Shown here: piece by piece, positions 16,667 to 23,486 of the stretch
How the letters are laid out: the number at the start of each line of letters is the position of its first letter
Position numbering within the stretch: position 1 is the first letter of the stretch
Assembly (NCBI GenBank): GCA_937915835.1
Contig: CALGHA010000126.1
Span: forward strand, 1 to 37,422
Reading direction: 5' to 3'
Source of the DNA: an uncultured Fretibacterium sp.
Lineage (GTDB): Bacteria > Synergistota > Synergistia > Synergistales > Aminobacteriaceae
DNA length: 37,422 nt
Notes under the pieces: model-generated
Databases searched by the model: none
Told to the model about the DNA's origin: nothing
What the model saw: the letters and a program-made list of their open reading frames with translations, nothing else
Position numbers and translations under genes: made by a program

Positions 16667-17634
16667 AAAATCTCCTGATAGGAACAATTACCGTTTACAA
16701 TTGGAATGAAGTAGCCCCCTTCTTTAATTCATACGTGAAAGCAGGTTTCGAGAACTGCGACTGTGTTATGTTCGTCGAGAATATGTCAGCTCACACGATC
16801 GAGAAAATCAGAGCTTGCGGCGTTCAAGTTTTCCCAACTCCGGAATATCTCGGCAAATATAGAATTGTTGATTACAGATGGAAAGTTTACGAGGACTTCA
16901 TCAATGCTAATCCCGGCAAATATGATATGGTCTACACGACTGATGTTAGAGACGTAATTTTTCAGCGCGACTTGTTCAAAGATTATGAAGGACATCAGCC
17001 GTTTTTAGGCGTTGCGGTTGAGGACGGCATATTCTCAACGGAGAAGTCCGGGCACAAAGATTTTTTCATCGGGACATATGGGCTTGAAGCCTACGAGAAA
17101 TACAAGGATGAACGAATTATCTGCATGGGAACCGTCGGAGGAACAGCGGCTGAATTTTGCGAGTTCTGCCGTATAATGTGGGAAATCTTGAGTTCCGAGC
17201 GAATTTATCATCTTGAACACGTTGAACACGTTGCTGGATGTGATCAGGCCGTCGCTAATTACTTGCTTTACAACGATAAACTATTTAGCAATATTCTTCT
17301 TGTGAGCGATAATGAAACCGGCCATGTTATGACGATTGGGATTACTGAGCCTGAGGACGTGAAACTTGACGCTGAAGGAAGAGTTCTCAACGGTGAAGGG
17401 AAAATTGCGGCTGTAGTTCACCAGTACGATAGAAAGCCGGAAGTAATAAAAGTTATCCTGAAGAAATACAGCGAGGGTATGTCGTTTTTCTCAAAATTTA
17501 TACTCAAGCATAATAACAACAAGTTTATACATTTTTGCAAGCGTCTCATGAATTTTATTCATCGTGAATATAAACGTGGAAATTTATTTAACTCATTGGC
17601 CGGTTCAGTGAAGCGAAGATTGTTTAAACGCTAA
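16663..17634 (+). CDS. Glycosyltransferase-like protein A
   Basis: 323 residues with AGGAG 11 bases before the ATG. The N-terminal half looks like a GT-A nucleotide-sugar transferase: LLIGTITVYNWNEVAPFFNS at the start, and a likely metal/sugar-nucleotide motif YTTDVRDVIFQ (about 92-102). Later come ICMGTVGGT (about 157-165), GCDQAVANYLLY (about 205) and VVHQYDR (about 262). The last 60 residues are basic and amphipathic (FCKRLMNFIHREYKRGN), suiting membrane contact. I cannot name the family or sugar. The next gene is a paralog, with the C-terminal end best conserved. Residues LEHVEHVAG come from a 9-bp in-frame tandem duplication absent from the paralog. A leader with slipping repeats lies directly upstream. 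Confidence 0.72.
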   Translation: MKNLLIGTITVYNWNEVAPFFNSYVKAGFENCDCVMFVENMSAHTIEKIRACGVQVFPTPEYLGKYRIVDYRWKVYEDFINANPGKYDMVYTTDVRDVIFQRDLFKDYEGHQPFLGVAVEDGIFSTEKSGHKDFFIGTYGLEAYEKYKDERIICMGTVGGTAAEFCEFCRIMWEILSSERIYHLEHVEHVAGCDQAVANYLLYNDKLFSNILLVSDNETGHVMTIGITEPEDVKLDAEGRVLNGEGKIAAVVHQYDRKPEVIKVILKKYSEGMSFFSKFILKHNNNKFIHFCKRLMNFIHREYKRGNLFNSLAGSVKRRLFKR

Positions 17635-17641
17635 AAATTTT

Positions 17642-17675
17642 TCCCTTCTGTGTGAGAATAGGAGGGATTTTTTTT
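17642..17675 (+). terminator. Terminator B, before glycosyltransferase leader B
   Basis: The stem TCCCTTCT/AGGAGGGA has the same two arms as terminator A, with a 10-base loop, and is followed by eight T residues. The T-tract runs directly into promoter P1 of leader B. Confidence 0.82.
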
Positions 17676-17676
17676 A

Positions 17677-17685
17677 TGCTATAAT
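17677..17685 (+). promoter_or_regulatory. Promoter P1 of leader B (extended -10)
   Basis: TGCTATAAT starts one base after the terminator T-tract, exactly the arrangement seen in leader A. Confidence 0.65.
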
Positions 17686-17711
17686 CACGGAAAATCTCGC
17701 AAAAGAAAGGA

Positions 17712-17740
17712 TTGACACGGTTGATGAATTTCGCTAAAAT
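17712..17740 (+). promoter_or_regulatory. Possible promoter P2 of leader B (TTGACA-17-TAAAAT)
   Basis: TTGACA (17712-17717), a 17-base spacer and TAAAAT (17735-17740) lie directly before the CGTTCGT repeats. Spacing and both boxes equal those of leader A although the spacers differ. Confidence 0.5.
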
Positions 17741-17774
17741 CGTTCGTCGTTCGTCGTTCGTCGTTCGTCGCTAA
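17721..17774 (+). CDS. Leader ORF B, repeat-containing, now out of frame
   Basis: The TTG at 17721 lies nine bases after GAAAGGA (17705-17711); an ATG follows as codon 2. The ORF reads MNFAKI and then the CGTTCGT repeats, and with four copies it stops at CGC TAA after 17 codons. The frame homologous to leader A is still open downstream (NLCSLNS, QK, QE, then S-TGA overlapping ATG 17847 of the glycosyltransferase-like gene). Three or six copies would join the start to that frame; five would stop at a later TAA. This leader therefore appears to be in the uncoupled state in the assembled genome. Confidence 0.5.
   Translation: MMNFAKIVRRSSFVVRR
17741..17768 (+). repeat. Tandem 7-bp repeat, CGTTCGT x4
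   Basis: Four perfect copies of CGTTCGT. Unit length and position match the repeat of leader A, but the unit sequence differs (CGTTCGT against CGCTTAT) while the flanks on both sides are homologous. There is no stop codon in any frame. Confidence 0.97.
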
Positions 17775-17846
17775 TTTATGCTCTCTAAACTCTAACTTTT
17801 CACTCTCGCTTAATCCCGCGCAAAAGTCTCAGGAGGTTTCGGCCTC

Positions 17847-18821
17847 ATGAGAAAACACCTTCTAATCAGTGTAATCAATAATTATGAATGGGACGATCTT
17901 ATTCCATTTTTCAACTCATATAAACTCGCCAAGTTTGAGAATTGCGAATGCGTAATGTTCACCGAGAATGTCCCGGACTCAACGCTCGAGAAAATGCGTA
18001 ATTTCGGCATAACAGTTTCGCCAGTCCCTGAACGTTTCAATGGATGCAGAGCTAACGGTTTTCGTTGGGAGTTATACCGGGATTACATTGCTGACAACAT
18101 GGAAAATTACGACATGATTTTTACCGCTGACACTCGCGACTTAATCTTTCAAGATGACGTTTTCAAGCATTGTAATCCTGACGTTCCGTTTTTAGGCTTT
18201 GCATACGAAGACGTATTAATAGCGAACAGCGATCGGGCAAAAGAATATATCATAAAATTCTTTGGTGATGAAGCTTTCGAGGCTGTGAAGGAAAATCTTT
18301 ATATCTGCATGGGCACAGTCTGGGGAACTTCTGAGAAATTTTACGAGTTCGCAAAATGCATGTCTGAATACATCGGCCCGGATAAATACAAAGTTTCAAT
18401 GTCGGATCAGGCTATAGCAAACTACTTGATTTATCACGAAAAGATACTTGACAGGATATTATCTCAAGATGACAACGTGATTTACAGCAGCAATTCAGAA
18501 GGATATGTTATGACGATTGGACTTCTGGACCACGCAAAATTGACAATAGACTCTGAGGGCCGAATATTAAACGCTAAAGGTGATATCGCTTCCGTAGTTC
18601 ATCAATATGACAGAAATCCTGAAGCAATAAAAGCTGTGATGAAAAAATATTGTGAAGGCATGTCCTTATTCTCAAGATTTGTCTTCAGGAATTACAACAA
18701 GAAAGCTGTATCATTCTGCAAGCGTCTCACGTATTTAATTCGCAGAGAACGTAAACGCGGAAATTTAATCAGGGCATTAACTGATGAAATTCTAAGAAGG
18801 CTGAAACTCAAAGTGTTATAA
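17847..18821 (+). CDS. Glycosyltransferase-like protein B
   Basis: 324 residues, paralog of the previous glycosyltransferase-like protein over its whole length. Shared blocks are PFFNSY, FENCECVMF, FTADTRDLIFQDDVF (likely active-site motif, about 90-104), ICMGTVWGT, SDQAIANYL, VVHQYDR and the basic C-terminus FCKRLTYLIRRERKRGN. AGGAGG lies 10 bases before the ATG, inside the tail of the leader frame. It probably adds a sugar to a surface glycan; donor and acceptor are unknown. Its final codons overlap a TGTTATAAT promoter for the following sugar-phosphotransferase. Confidence 0.72.
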   Translation: MRKHLLISVINNYEWDDLIPFFNSYKLAKFENCECVMFTENVPDSTLEKMRNFGITVSPVPERFNGCRANGFRWELYRDYIADNMENYDMIFTADTRDLIFQDDVFKHCNPDVPFLGFAYEDVLIANSDRAKEYIIKFFGDEAFEAVKENLYICMGTVWGTSEKFYEFAKCMSEYIGPDKYKVSMSDQAIANYLIYHEKILDRILSQDDNVIYSSNSEGYVMTIGLLDHAKLTIDSEGRILNAKGDIASVVHQYDRNPEAIKAVMKKYCEGMSLFSRFVFRNYNKKAVSFCKRLTYLIRRERKRGNLIRALTDEILRRLKLKVL

Positions 18822-18822
18822 T
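18814..18822 (+). promoter_or_regulatory. Extended -10 promoter before the first sugar-phosphotransferase
   Basis: TGTTATAAT overlaps the stop codon of glycosyltransferase-like gene B. The leader to the ATG at 18861 is about 30 bases and, unlike the three neighbouring leaders, contains no tandem repeat. Confidence 0.6.
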
Positions 18823-18860
18823 CTCCGTCAATCTCTCATTCTTAAGGAGCTTTGACGTTT

Positions 18861-20222
18861 ATGCGCGTAATTTTCTCAGTCTTGCAAATAATTCTTGATA
18901 TTATTCTCTATCAATTATGCTTCTCAATTTTTCCCGTTGAGCTTACGTTCGAGACACGAACTTTCTTGACGGGAACAATGTTAGCTTTCTTCACGTTCAG
19001 CTCACTTTACGGCTTCCGGAACTGGACATTCTGGGACGAAATCAAATCAGCGTTAAACTCTTGGCTGTCAATAATCCTTGTGAGCATTCTTTTTCTTTAC
19101 ACCAGCAAAATTAATCTCCCGTTTATGCGTATTCTTGCTGACATAACAATTTTTATTCCCATCACATTAACAGCAAGATATATTTTCCGGCGTGTATTCT
19201 TCGCAATTGGACTTCTCAAGAAAACTGTATTAATTCTCGGTGCTGGAAGTTCAGGAGAAATTTTCGCTCAAAGTATCAATCTCTCGCCGTTTATCGCCCG
19301 TAAAGTCTTAGGATTTCTCGACGACGACGAAGCTAAACAGGACAAAACTATTGCGGGAATTCCAGTTTTAGGGAAGCTGAAGGACTTTGACTATATCCAG
19401 AGGGAATTAAACGTTGACGAGGCTGTAATTGCAATTCCGACGGCCTCACGAAAAACTTTAGCCAGTATTCTCAACAAAGTCGAAGAGAGCGTTGACCGAG
19501 TGCTTTACATTCCCGATATGTACATGCTTACGACTTATTCAGCCGAGATACGGAGCATTGACGGCTTGCCAGTAATTTCATCGTCTCAAGGCTTGCTAAA
19601 TCCCGTAAATCGTTTCGTGAAAAATATTGTTGATTACGTCGGTGGATTTGTCGCGCTGATTATTGCTTCCCCGTTGATGATTTATGCCGCGTTGAAGATA
19701 AAACTTTATGACAAGGGAAAAATTTTATTCAGACATTTACGAATTGGCCGGGAATTGAAGCCGTTTTACCTGTATAAATTTCGTACAATGGTTCCGAACG
19801 CTGAAGAGATTTTGCAGGAAATGTTGAAGGATGAGAAATTGAAGCGTGAGTTTGAGGAGGCTTTCAAGTTCAAGGATGATCCGCGTGTAACTCCAATCGG
19901 GAAAATTCTTAGACGAACAAGCCTCGACGAATTGCCGCAAATCTTCAATGTCCTTAAGGGAGAAATGAGCTTAACCGGTCCGCGTCCGATTGTGCAGAAA
20001 GAAGTCGAGCTTTATTATGGTTACAGGACAGCTCGCCAAATTTTTCACGTTAAGCCTGGAATGACGGGATTTTGGCAGGTCAGCGGAAGAAATGACGTAA
20101 AGGATTACAAGCTAAGAATTGATTATGACTTGTACTATATTCATAACTGGTCAATCTGGCTTGATGTGATTATAATGCTTCGGACAATTACGGCTGTTCT
20201 CAAGGGTACTGGAGCGTATTAA
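18861..20222 (+). CDS. Polyprenyl-phosphate sugar-phosphotransferase (WbaP/WcaJ type)
   Basis: 453 residues from the ATG at 18861, 11 bases after AAGGAG; the TTG nine bases earlier is too close to that site. Four N-terminal membrane helices (about 1-115) precede a CoA-binding-like Rossmann domain (VLILGAGSSGE, about 123-245). The C-terminal bacterial sugar transferase domain (about 250-453) has the membrane hairpin, FYLYKFRTM, the catalytic LDELPQ acid pair (about 355) and GPRP. It moves a sugar-1-phosphate from a UDP-sugar to undecaprenyl phosphate and so starts a surface polysaccharide unit. The sugar cannot be told. A shortened paralog lies next to it. Confidence 0.92.
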   Translation: MRVIFSVLQIILDIILYQLCFSIFPVELTFETRTFLTGTMLAFFTFSSLYGFRNWTFWDEIKSALNSWLSIILVSILFLYTSKINLPFMRILADITIFIPITLTARYIFRRVFFAIGLLKKTVLILGAGSSGEIFAQSINLSPFIARKVLGFLDDDEAKQDKTIAGIPVLGKLKDFDYIQRELNVDEAVIAIPTASRKTLASILNKVEESVDRVLYIPDMYMLTTYSAEIRSIDGLPVISSSQGLLNPVNRFVKNIVDYVGGFVALIIASPLMIYAALKIKLYDKGKILFRHLRIGRELKPFYLYKFRTMVPNAEEILQEMLKDEKLKREFEEAFKFKDDPRVTPIGKILRRTSLDELPQIFNVLKGEMSLTGPRPIVQKEVELYYGYRTARQIFHVKPGMTGFWQVSGRNDVKDYKLRIDYDLYYIHNWSIWLDVIIMLRTITAVLKGTGAY

Positions 20223-20226
20223 TTCA

Positions 20227-20235
20227 TGATATAAT
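20227..20235 (+). promoter_or_regulatory. Promoter P1 of leader C (extended -10)
   Basis: TGATATAAT lies five bases after the stop of the preceding gene. There is no terminator in front of it, unlike leaders A and B. Confidence 0.6.
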
Positions 20236-20270
20236 CTCATAAATTACGTAAAATTCCATCAAGAAAGGAC

Positions 20271-20300
20271 TTGACAAGTTTGAATATTTCAGCCTATAAT
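20271..20300 (+). promoter_or_regulatory. Possible promoter P2 of leader C (TTGACA-18-TATAAT)
   Basis: A perfect -35 and perfect -10 are separated by 18 bases, directly before the CACAT repeats. This is the strongest consensus promoter in the region. The block before it (CGTAAAATTCCA, then GAAAGGA) matches that of leader A. Confidence 0.6.
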
Positions 20301-20429
20301 TTCACATCACATCACATCACATCACATGATTATTTTTGTCTTTTAACGTATCGATTATTACGTTCGCAGGTAAATCAACGTTCGCTTTGTGAAGGGAAGC
20401 GGGCGTTTTTTGTTGTTCAGGAGGCGTAA
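20280..20429 (+). CDS. Leader ORF C, repeat-containing, now in the open frame
   Basis: A 49-codon ORF from TTG 20280, ten bases after GAAAGGA (20263-20269). It reads NISAYNF, then the CACAT repeats (THH-type residues), and stops at TAA 20427-20429, two bases before the ATG of the second sugar-phosphotransferase. With five repeat copies this frame is open; the other two frames stop within about 25 bases of the repeat (TGA at once, or TAA seven codons on). The ribosome site AGGAGG of the downstream gene lies inside this ORF. Length and design match leader A, although the peptide differs. Confidence 0.5.
   Translation: MNISAYNFTSHHITSHDYFCLLTYRLLRSQVNQRSLCEGKRAFFVVQEA
20303..20327 (+). repeat. 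Tandem 5-bp repeat, CACAT x5
   Basis: Five perfect copies of CACAT, directly after the TATAAT of P2. The unit is not a multiple of three and contains no stop codon in any frame. Confidence 0.97.
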
Positions 20430-20431
20430 TC

Positions 20432-21655
20432 ATGAATATGTCTCCTCGTGTCCGCAAACTTCTTAATTTAGCGTCAGGGTTTCTTCAGGCTTCACTAGAC
20501 GTTGCAATCCATCAGTTAATAATCTCGTTATTGGCCGGAAGTCTCACGTTTGAAGTCAGAGTATTTTTGTCCGGCGTAATCGTCGTATGTTTTGCGTTCA
20601 GCTCACTTTACGGCTTCGAGGCTCTCAAGCGTTCGTTTAATGCCGAAAAAGTCTTGTTCGTTCGTTCGGGAATACTCGCGGCATTCTTGAGCGTCCTGTT
20701 TTGTCTCACGAGTGAAAATCCCGTGTCAATCTCTCAAGTTTTGTTGTGTCTAGCAAGTTTCATGTGCGTAAGTCTGTTCATGAGATATTCCCTTCGTCAT
20801 GTTCTTGCGTCGAAGCATGATAAGTTTTTTCGTTCCGTGAGGCTGAAATCTGAGGTCAATTCGTCCTTGTTTGCTGAGAAATATTCATACCAAGCTCAAG
20901 AACTCATAATCTCAGTCATACTTGCGAAATTAGCCGGTTTATTCACACCAAAGCCAGCTCATGCCGACACCGAAGGCCCGACCGGAGAGATTGATACGTC
21001 ATTGAGAAAAGATTATCGCTGCAACATGAAAGTAATTCTCGCGAGGAAGAGCAAAGTTTATAGGTTCATCAAGAGGCTGTTTGATGTAATCTCGTCAGGA
21101 ATGGCATTATTGATATTGTCGCCGTTGTTTCTTGTTACAGCGATTGCAATTAAACTTGAGGACGGAGGACCAGTTTTCTTTAGCGCGAAACGTTACGGAA
21201 AAGACATGTCGACGTTTTACATGCATAAATTCCGCTCAATGATACCGAACGCTGAGGACAAAATACAAGAGTTGATGAAGGATAACGAAATGACCGGGCA
21301 CACATTCAAGATTAAGGATGATCCGAGAATTACGCACGTCGGGCATTTCATCAGGAAATATAGCATTGACGAACTTCCGCAGTTATGGAATATTTTCGTT
21401 GGTGAAATGAGTATTGTAGGCCCGCGTCCTATAATTACTCTTCACATGGAGACTTGCGACGATTATGACCGTCAAAGATGGCTAGTTCAGCCTGGATTAA
21501 CTTGTTACTGGCAGGTCAGCGGCAGGGCAAATATAAAATGGGCGCAATGGGTTGAAATGGATTTAGATTACATCGAGAAAATGAGCATCACTGAGGACGT
21601 AAAATTAATTCTGAAAACTTTTCCCGTAATTTTCAAAGCTGACGGAGCGTATTAA
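20432..21655 (+). CDS. Second polyprenyl-phosphate sugar-phosphotransferase, lacking the middle Rossmann domain
   Basis: 407 residues, AGGAGG seven bases before the ATG. The N-terminal membrane part is paralogous to the previous enzyme (shared FSSLYGF, LTFE.R.FL.G). The C-terminal catalytic domain is complete (about 210-407: FYMHKFRSMIPNAEDKI, IDELPQ near 312, GPRP, CYWQVSGR). Between them the roughly 120-residue CoA-binding-like domain is missing and replaced by a shorter segment (about 125-205) with a hydrophobic stretch and PKPAHADTEGPTGE. It should still load a sugar-phosphate onto undecaprenyl phosphate; the missing domain is usually regulatory. Its leader has the CACAT repeats. Confidence 0.88.
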   Translation: MNMSPRVRKLLNLASGFLQASLDVAIHQLIISLLAGSLTFEVRVFLSGVIVVCFAFSSLYGFEALKRSFNAEKVLFVRSGILAAFLSVLFCLTSENPVSISQVLLCLASFMCVSLFMRYSLRHVLASKHDKFFRSVRLKSEVNSSLFAEKYSYQAQELIISVILAKLAGLFTPKPAHADTEGPTGEIDTSLRKDYRCNMKVILARKSKVYRFIKRLFDVISSGMALLILSPLFLVTAIAIKLEDGGPVFFSAKRYGKDMSTFYMHKFRSMIPNAEDKIQELMKDNEMTGHTFKIKDDPRITHVGHFIRKYSIDELPQLWNIFVGEMSIVGPRPIITLHMETCDDYDRQRWLVQPGLTCYWQVSGRANIKWAQWVEMDLDYIEKMSITEDVKLILKTFPVIFKADGAY

Positions 21656-21661
21656 CATAAA

Positions 21662-21738
21662 GGCCGACTTGGCGAGGTGGGGCAAGGACACCGAATGTGT
21701 CGTTGCGCGTAGCCGGAGGGTGGGAGCGAAAGTCGGCC
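21662..21738. other. GC-rich 77-nt structured element (candidate ncRNA or dispersed repeat)
   Basis: A perfect 9-bp inverted repeat, GGCCGACTT (21662-21670) and AAGTCGGCC (21730-21738), encloses a second hairpin: GCAA-g-GACAC, loop CGAAT, GTGTC-g-TTGC. About two thirds of its bases are G or C by my count, in a clearly AT-richer setting. It lies six bases after the sugar-phosphotransferase stop and upstream of the fhs promoter, so it would be in the 3' end of the polysaccharide transcript, not the fhs leader. There is no T-tract, no tRNA T-arm and no riboswitch core I recognise. Confidence 0.6.
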
Positions 21739-21746
21739 GTCTAAAA

Positions 21747-21774
21747 TTCACACACTAATTTTTTCTGGTACAAT
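21747..21774 (+). promoter_or_regulatory. Promoter for fhs-fchA-folD
   Basis: TTCACA (21747-21752), a 16-base spacer and TGG-TACAAT (-10 at 21769-21774 with TG extension). The start site near 21781 gives a leader of about 30 bases to the ATG at 21812. Confidence 0.6.
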
Positions 21775-21811
21775 ATCGCAAAAATTTCTCATGAAACGGA
21801 GTGTATTATTC

Positions 21812-23485
21812 ATGCCATTTCCAAGCGATATTGAAATTGCTCAAGCCGCGTCCCCAAAATTAATTACGGAAATTGCGGCAAAATTAAGAATTCCCGAAGA
21901 TGATTTAGAGTGTTACGGAAAATACAAAGCTAAAATTTCCCCTTCAGTCTTGAAGCGTCTCAATGATAAACCCAACGGAAAATTAATTCTCGTTACAGCC
22001 ATCACTCCCACGCCGGCCGGAGAAGGCAAGACAACGACGAGTGTCGGACTTGTTGACGGCTTAAACAAAATCGGCAAGAATGCTTGTGTTGCTCTTCGTG
22101 AACCTTCGCTCGGACCAAGTTTCGGACTTAAAGGAGGAGCCGCCGGAGGAGGTTATGCACAAGTTATCCCGATGGAAGATATTAATCTGCATTTCACCGG
22201 AGACTTACACGCCATCACGACAGCTCATAATTTATGCGCGGCTATGCTCGACAATCATATTCAGCAAGGCAACGAGTTAAAGATTGACCCCAGAAAAATA
22301 GTTTTTCGCCGAGTTATGGACTTGAACGAGCGGGCTTTGCGAAATATCGTTATCGGCTTGGGCGGAACAGCTAACGGAGTTCCCAGAGAAAGCGGCTTTG
22401 ATATCACCGTAGCTTCGGAAGTTATGGCGATTTTCTGTTTAGCTTCGGACTTAATGGACTTGAAAGCTCGACTCGGCCGAATGGTTCTTGCTTACACTTA
22501 CGATAATAAGCCCGTAACTGTTGATGACATTCACGCAGCCGGCTCAATGGCGGCTCTTCTCAAGGACGCAATCAAGCCCAATCTTGCGCAAACTTTAGAG
22601 GGCAACCCTGCGTTTATTCACGGCGGACCTTTTGCGAATATTGCTCACGGCTGTAACTCTGTTCAGGCTACACGTTTGGGCTTAAAGTGTGCTGATTATC
22701 TCGTTACTGAAGCGGGCTTTGGTGCTGATTTAGGAGCTGAGAAATTCTTGGATATCAAGTGCAGAGCCGCCGGATTGAAACCTGACGCTGTCGTTGTTGT
22801 CGCTACGGTAAGAGCCTTAAAGATGCATGGAGGCCTCGCCAAAAATGAACTTGCCAGCGAAAATTTACAGGCACTTGAAGCGGGAATTCCGAACTTGCTG
22901 AAACATATTGAGAACATTCAAGGTTACGGGCTTCCTGTCGTCGTCGCAATTAACCGTTTCCCGACTGACACTGAGGCAGAATTAGCATTGCTCGCGAAAA
23001 AGTGTGAGGAGTTAGGAGCGTCATTCGCATTATCCGAAGTCTGGGCTAAAGGCGGAGAAGGCGGGAAAATCTTAGCTCAAAAAGTTGTTGAAGCGTGTGA
23101 AAAGCCCTCAAGTTTCAAGTTCATGTATGACGAGGCAATGCCCCCCAAAGAGAAGATGAACGCAATCGCCACGAAAATTTACGGAGCTGACGGCGTAGAT
23201 TTCACTCCTCAAGCCGAAAAAGATTTAAAGCTCATTCATGACTTGGGAAAAGATAACTTGCTCGTGTGCATGGCTAAAACTCAATACTCACTCTCTGACG
23301 ATCCGGCCAAGTTGGGACGACCTGAAGGCTTCAGAATTACCGTAAGGGAAGTAAGATTATCAGCAGGAGCCGGCTTCTTAGTCGCAATTACCGGATCAAT
23401 CATGACAATGCCAGGCCTCCCGAAAAAACCTGCCGCTTTGAATATCGACGTTGACGCTGACGGGAAAATCACAGGATTATTCTAA
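21812..23485 (+). CDS. fhs: Formate-tetrahydrofolate ligase
   Basis: 557 residues from the ATG at 21812, which has ACGGAG upstream and gives the typical start 'SDIEIAQ'; an ATG seven codons earlier lacks a ribosome site. The ATP-binding loop TPAGEGKTTTSVGL lies near residues 66-79, and REPSLGPSFGLKGGAAGGG follows. It joins formate to THF using ATP, the entry step of the one-carbon pathway or, run in reverse, an ATP-yielding step. fchA begins one base after its stop and folD overlaps fchA, so the three form one operon covering formate to methylene-THF. Confidence 0.97.
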   Translation: MPFPSDIEIAQAASPKLITEIAAKLRIPEDDLECYGKYKAKISPSVLKRLNDKPNGKLILVTAITPTPAGEGKTTTSVGLVDGLNKIGKNACVALREPSLGPSFGLKGGAAGGGYAQVIPMEDINLHFTGDLHAITTAHNLCAAMLDNHIQQGNELKIDPRKIVFRRVMDLNERALRNIVIGLGGTANGVPRESGFDITVASEVMAIFCLASDLMDLKARLGRMVLAYTYDNKPVTVDDIHAAGSMAALLKDAIKPNLAQTLEGNPAFIHGGPFANIAHGCNSVQATRLGLKCADYLVTEAGFGADLGAEKFLDIKCRAAGLKPDAVVVVATVRALKMHGGLAKNELASENLQALEAGIPNLLKHIENIQGYGLPVVVAINRFPTDTEAELALLAKKCEELGASFALSEVWAKGGEGGKILAQKVVEACEKPSSFKFMYDEAMPPKEKMNAIATKIYGADGVDFTPQAEKDLKLIHDLGKDNLLVCMAKTQYSLSDDPAKLGRPEGFRITVREVRLSAGAGFLVAITGSIMTMPGLPKKPAALNIDVDADGKITGLF

Positions 23486-23486
23486 A

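Noticed and set aside
17212..17232. 9-bp tandem duplication in glycosyltransferase-like gene A as a fourth slipping repeat
   Set aside because: Only two copies, and the unit is a multiple of three, so it cannot switch frame. It just adds three residues.
16534..20327. CRISPR array
   Set aside because: The repeats are pure 5- or 7-bp tandem units with no spacers, and no cas gene is present.
21662..21738. tRNA, or THF/ZTP/glycine riboswitch for fhs
   Set aside because: No T-arm GGTTCGA-type loop and no CCA-compatible end. None of the core motifs of those riboswitches could be found, and the element lies upstream of the likely fhs promoter.
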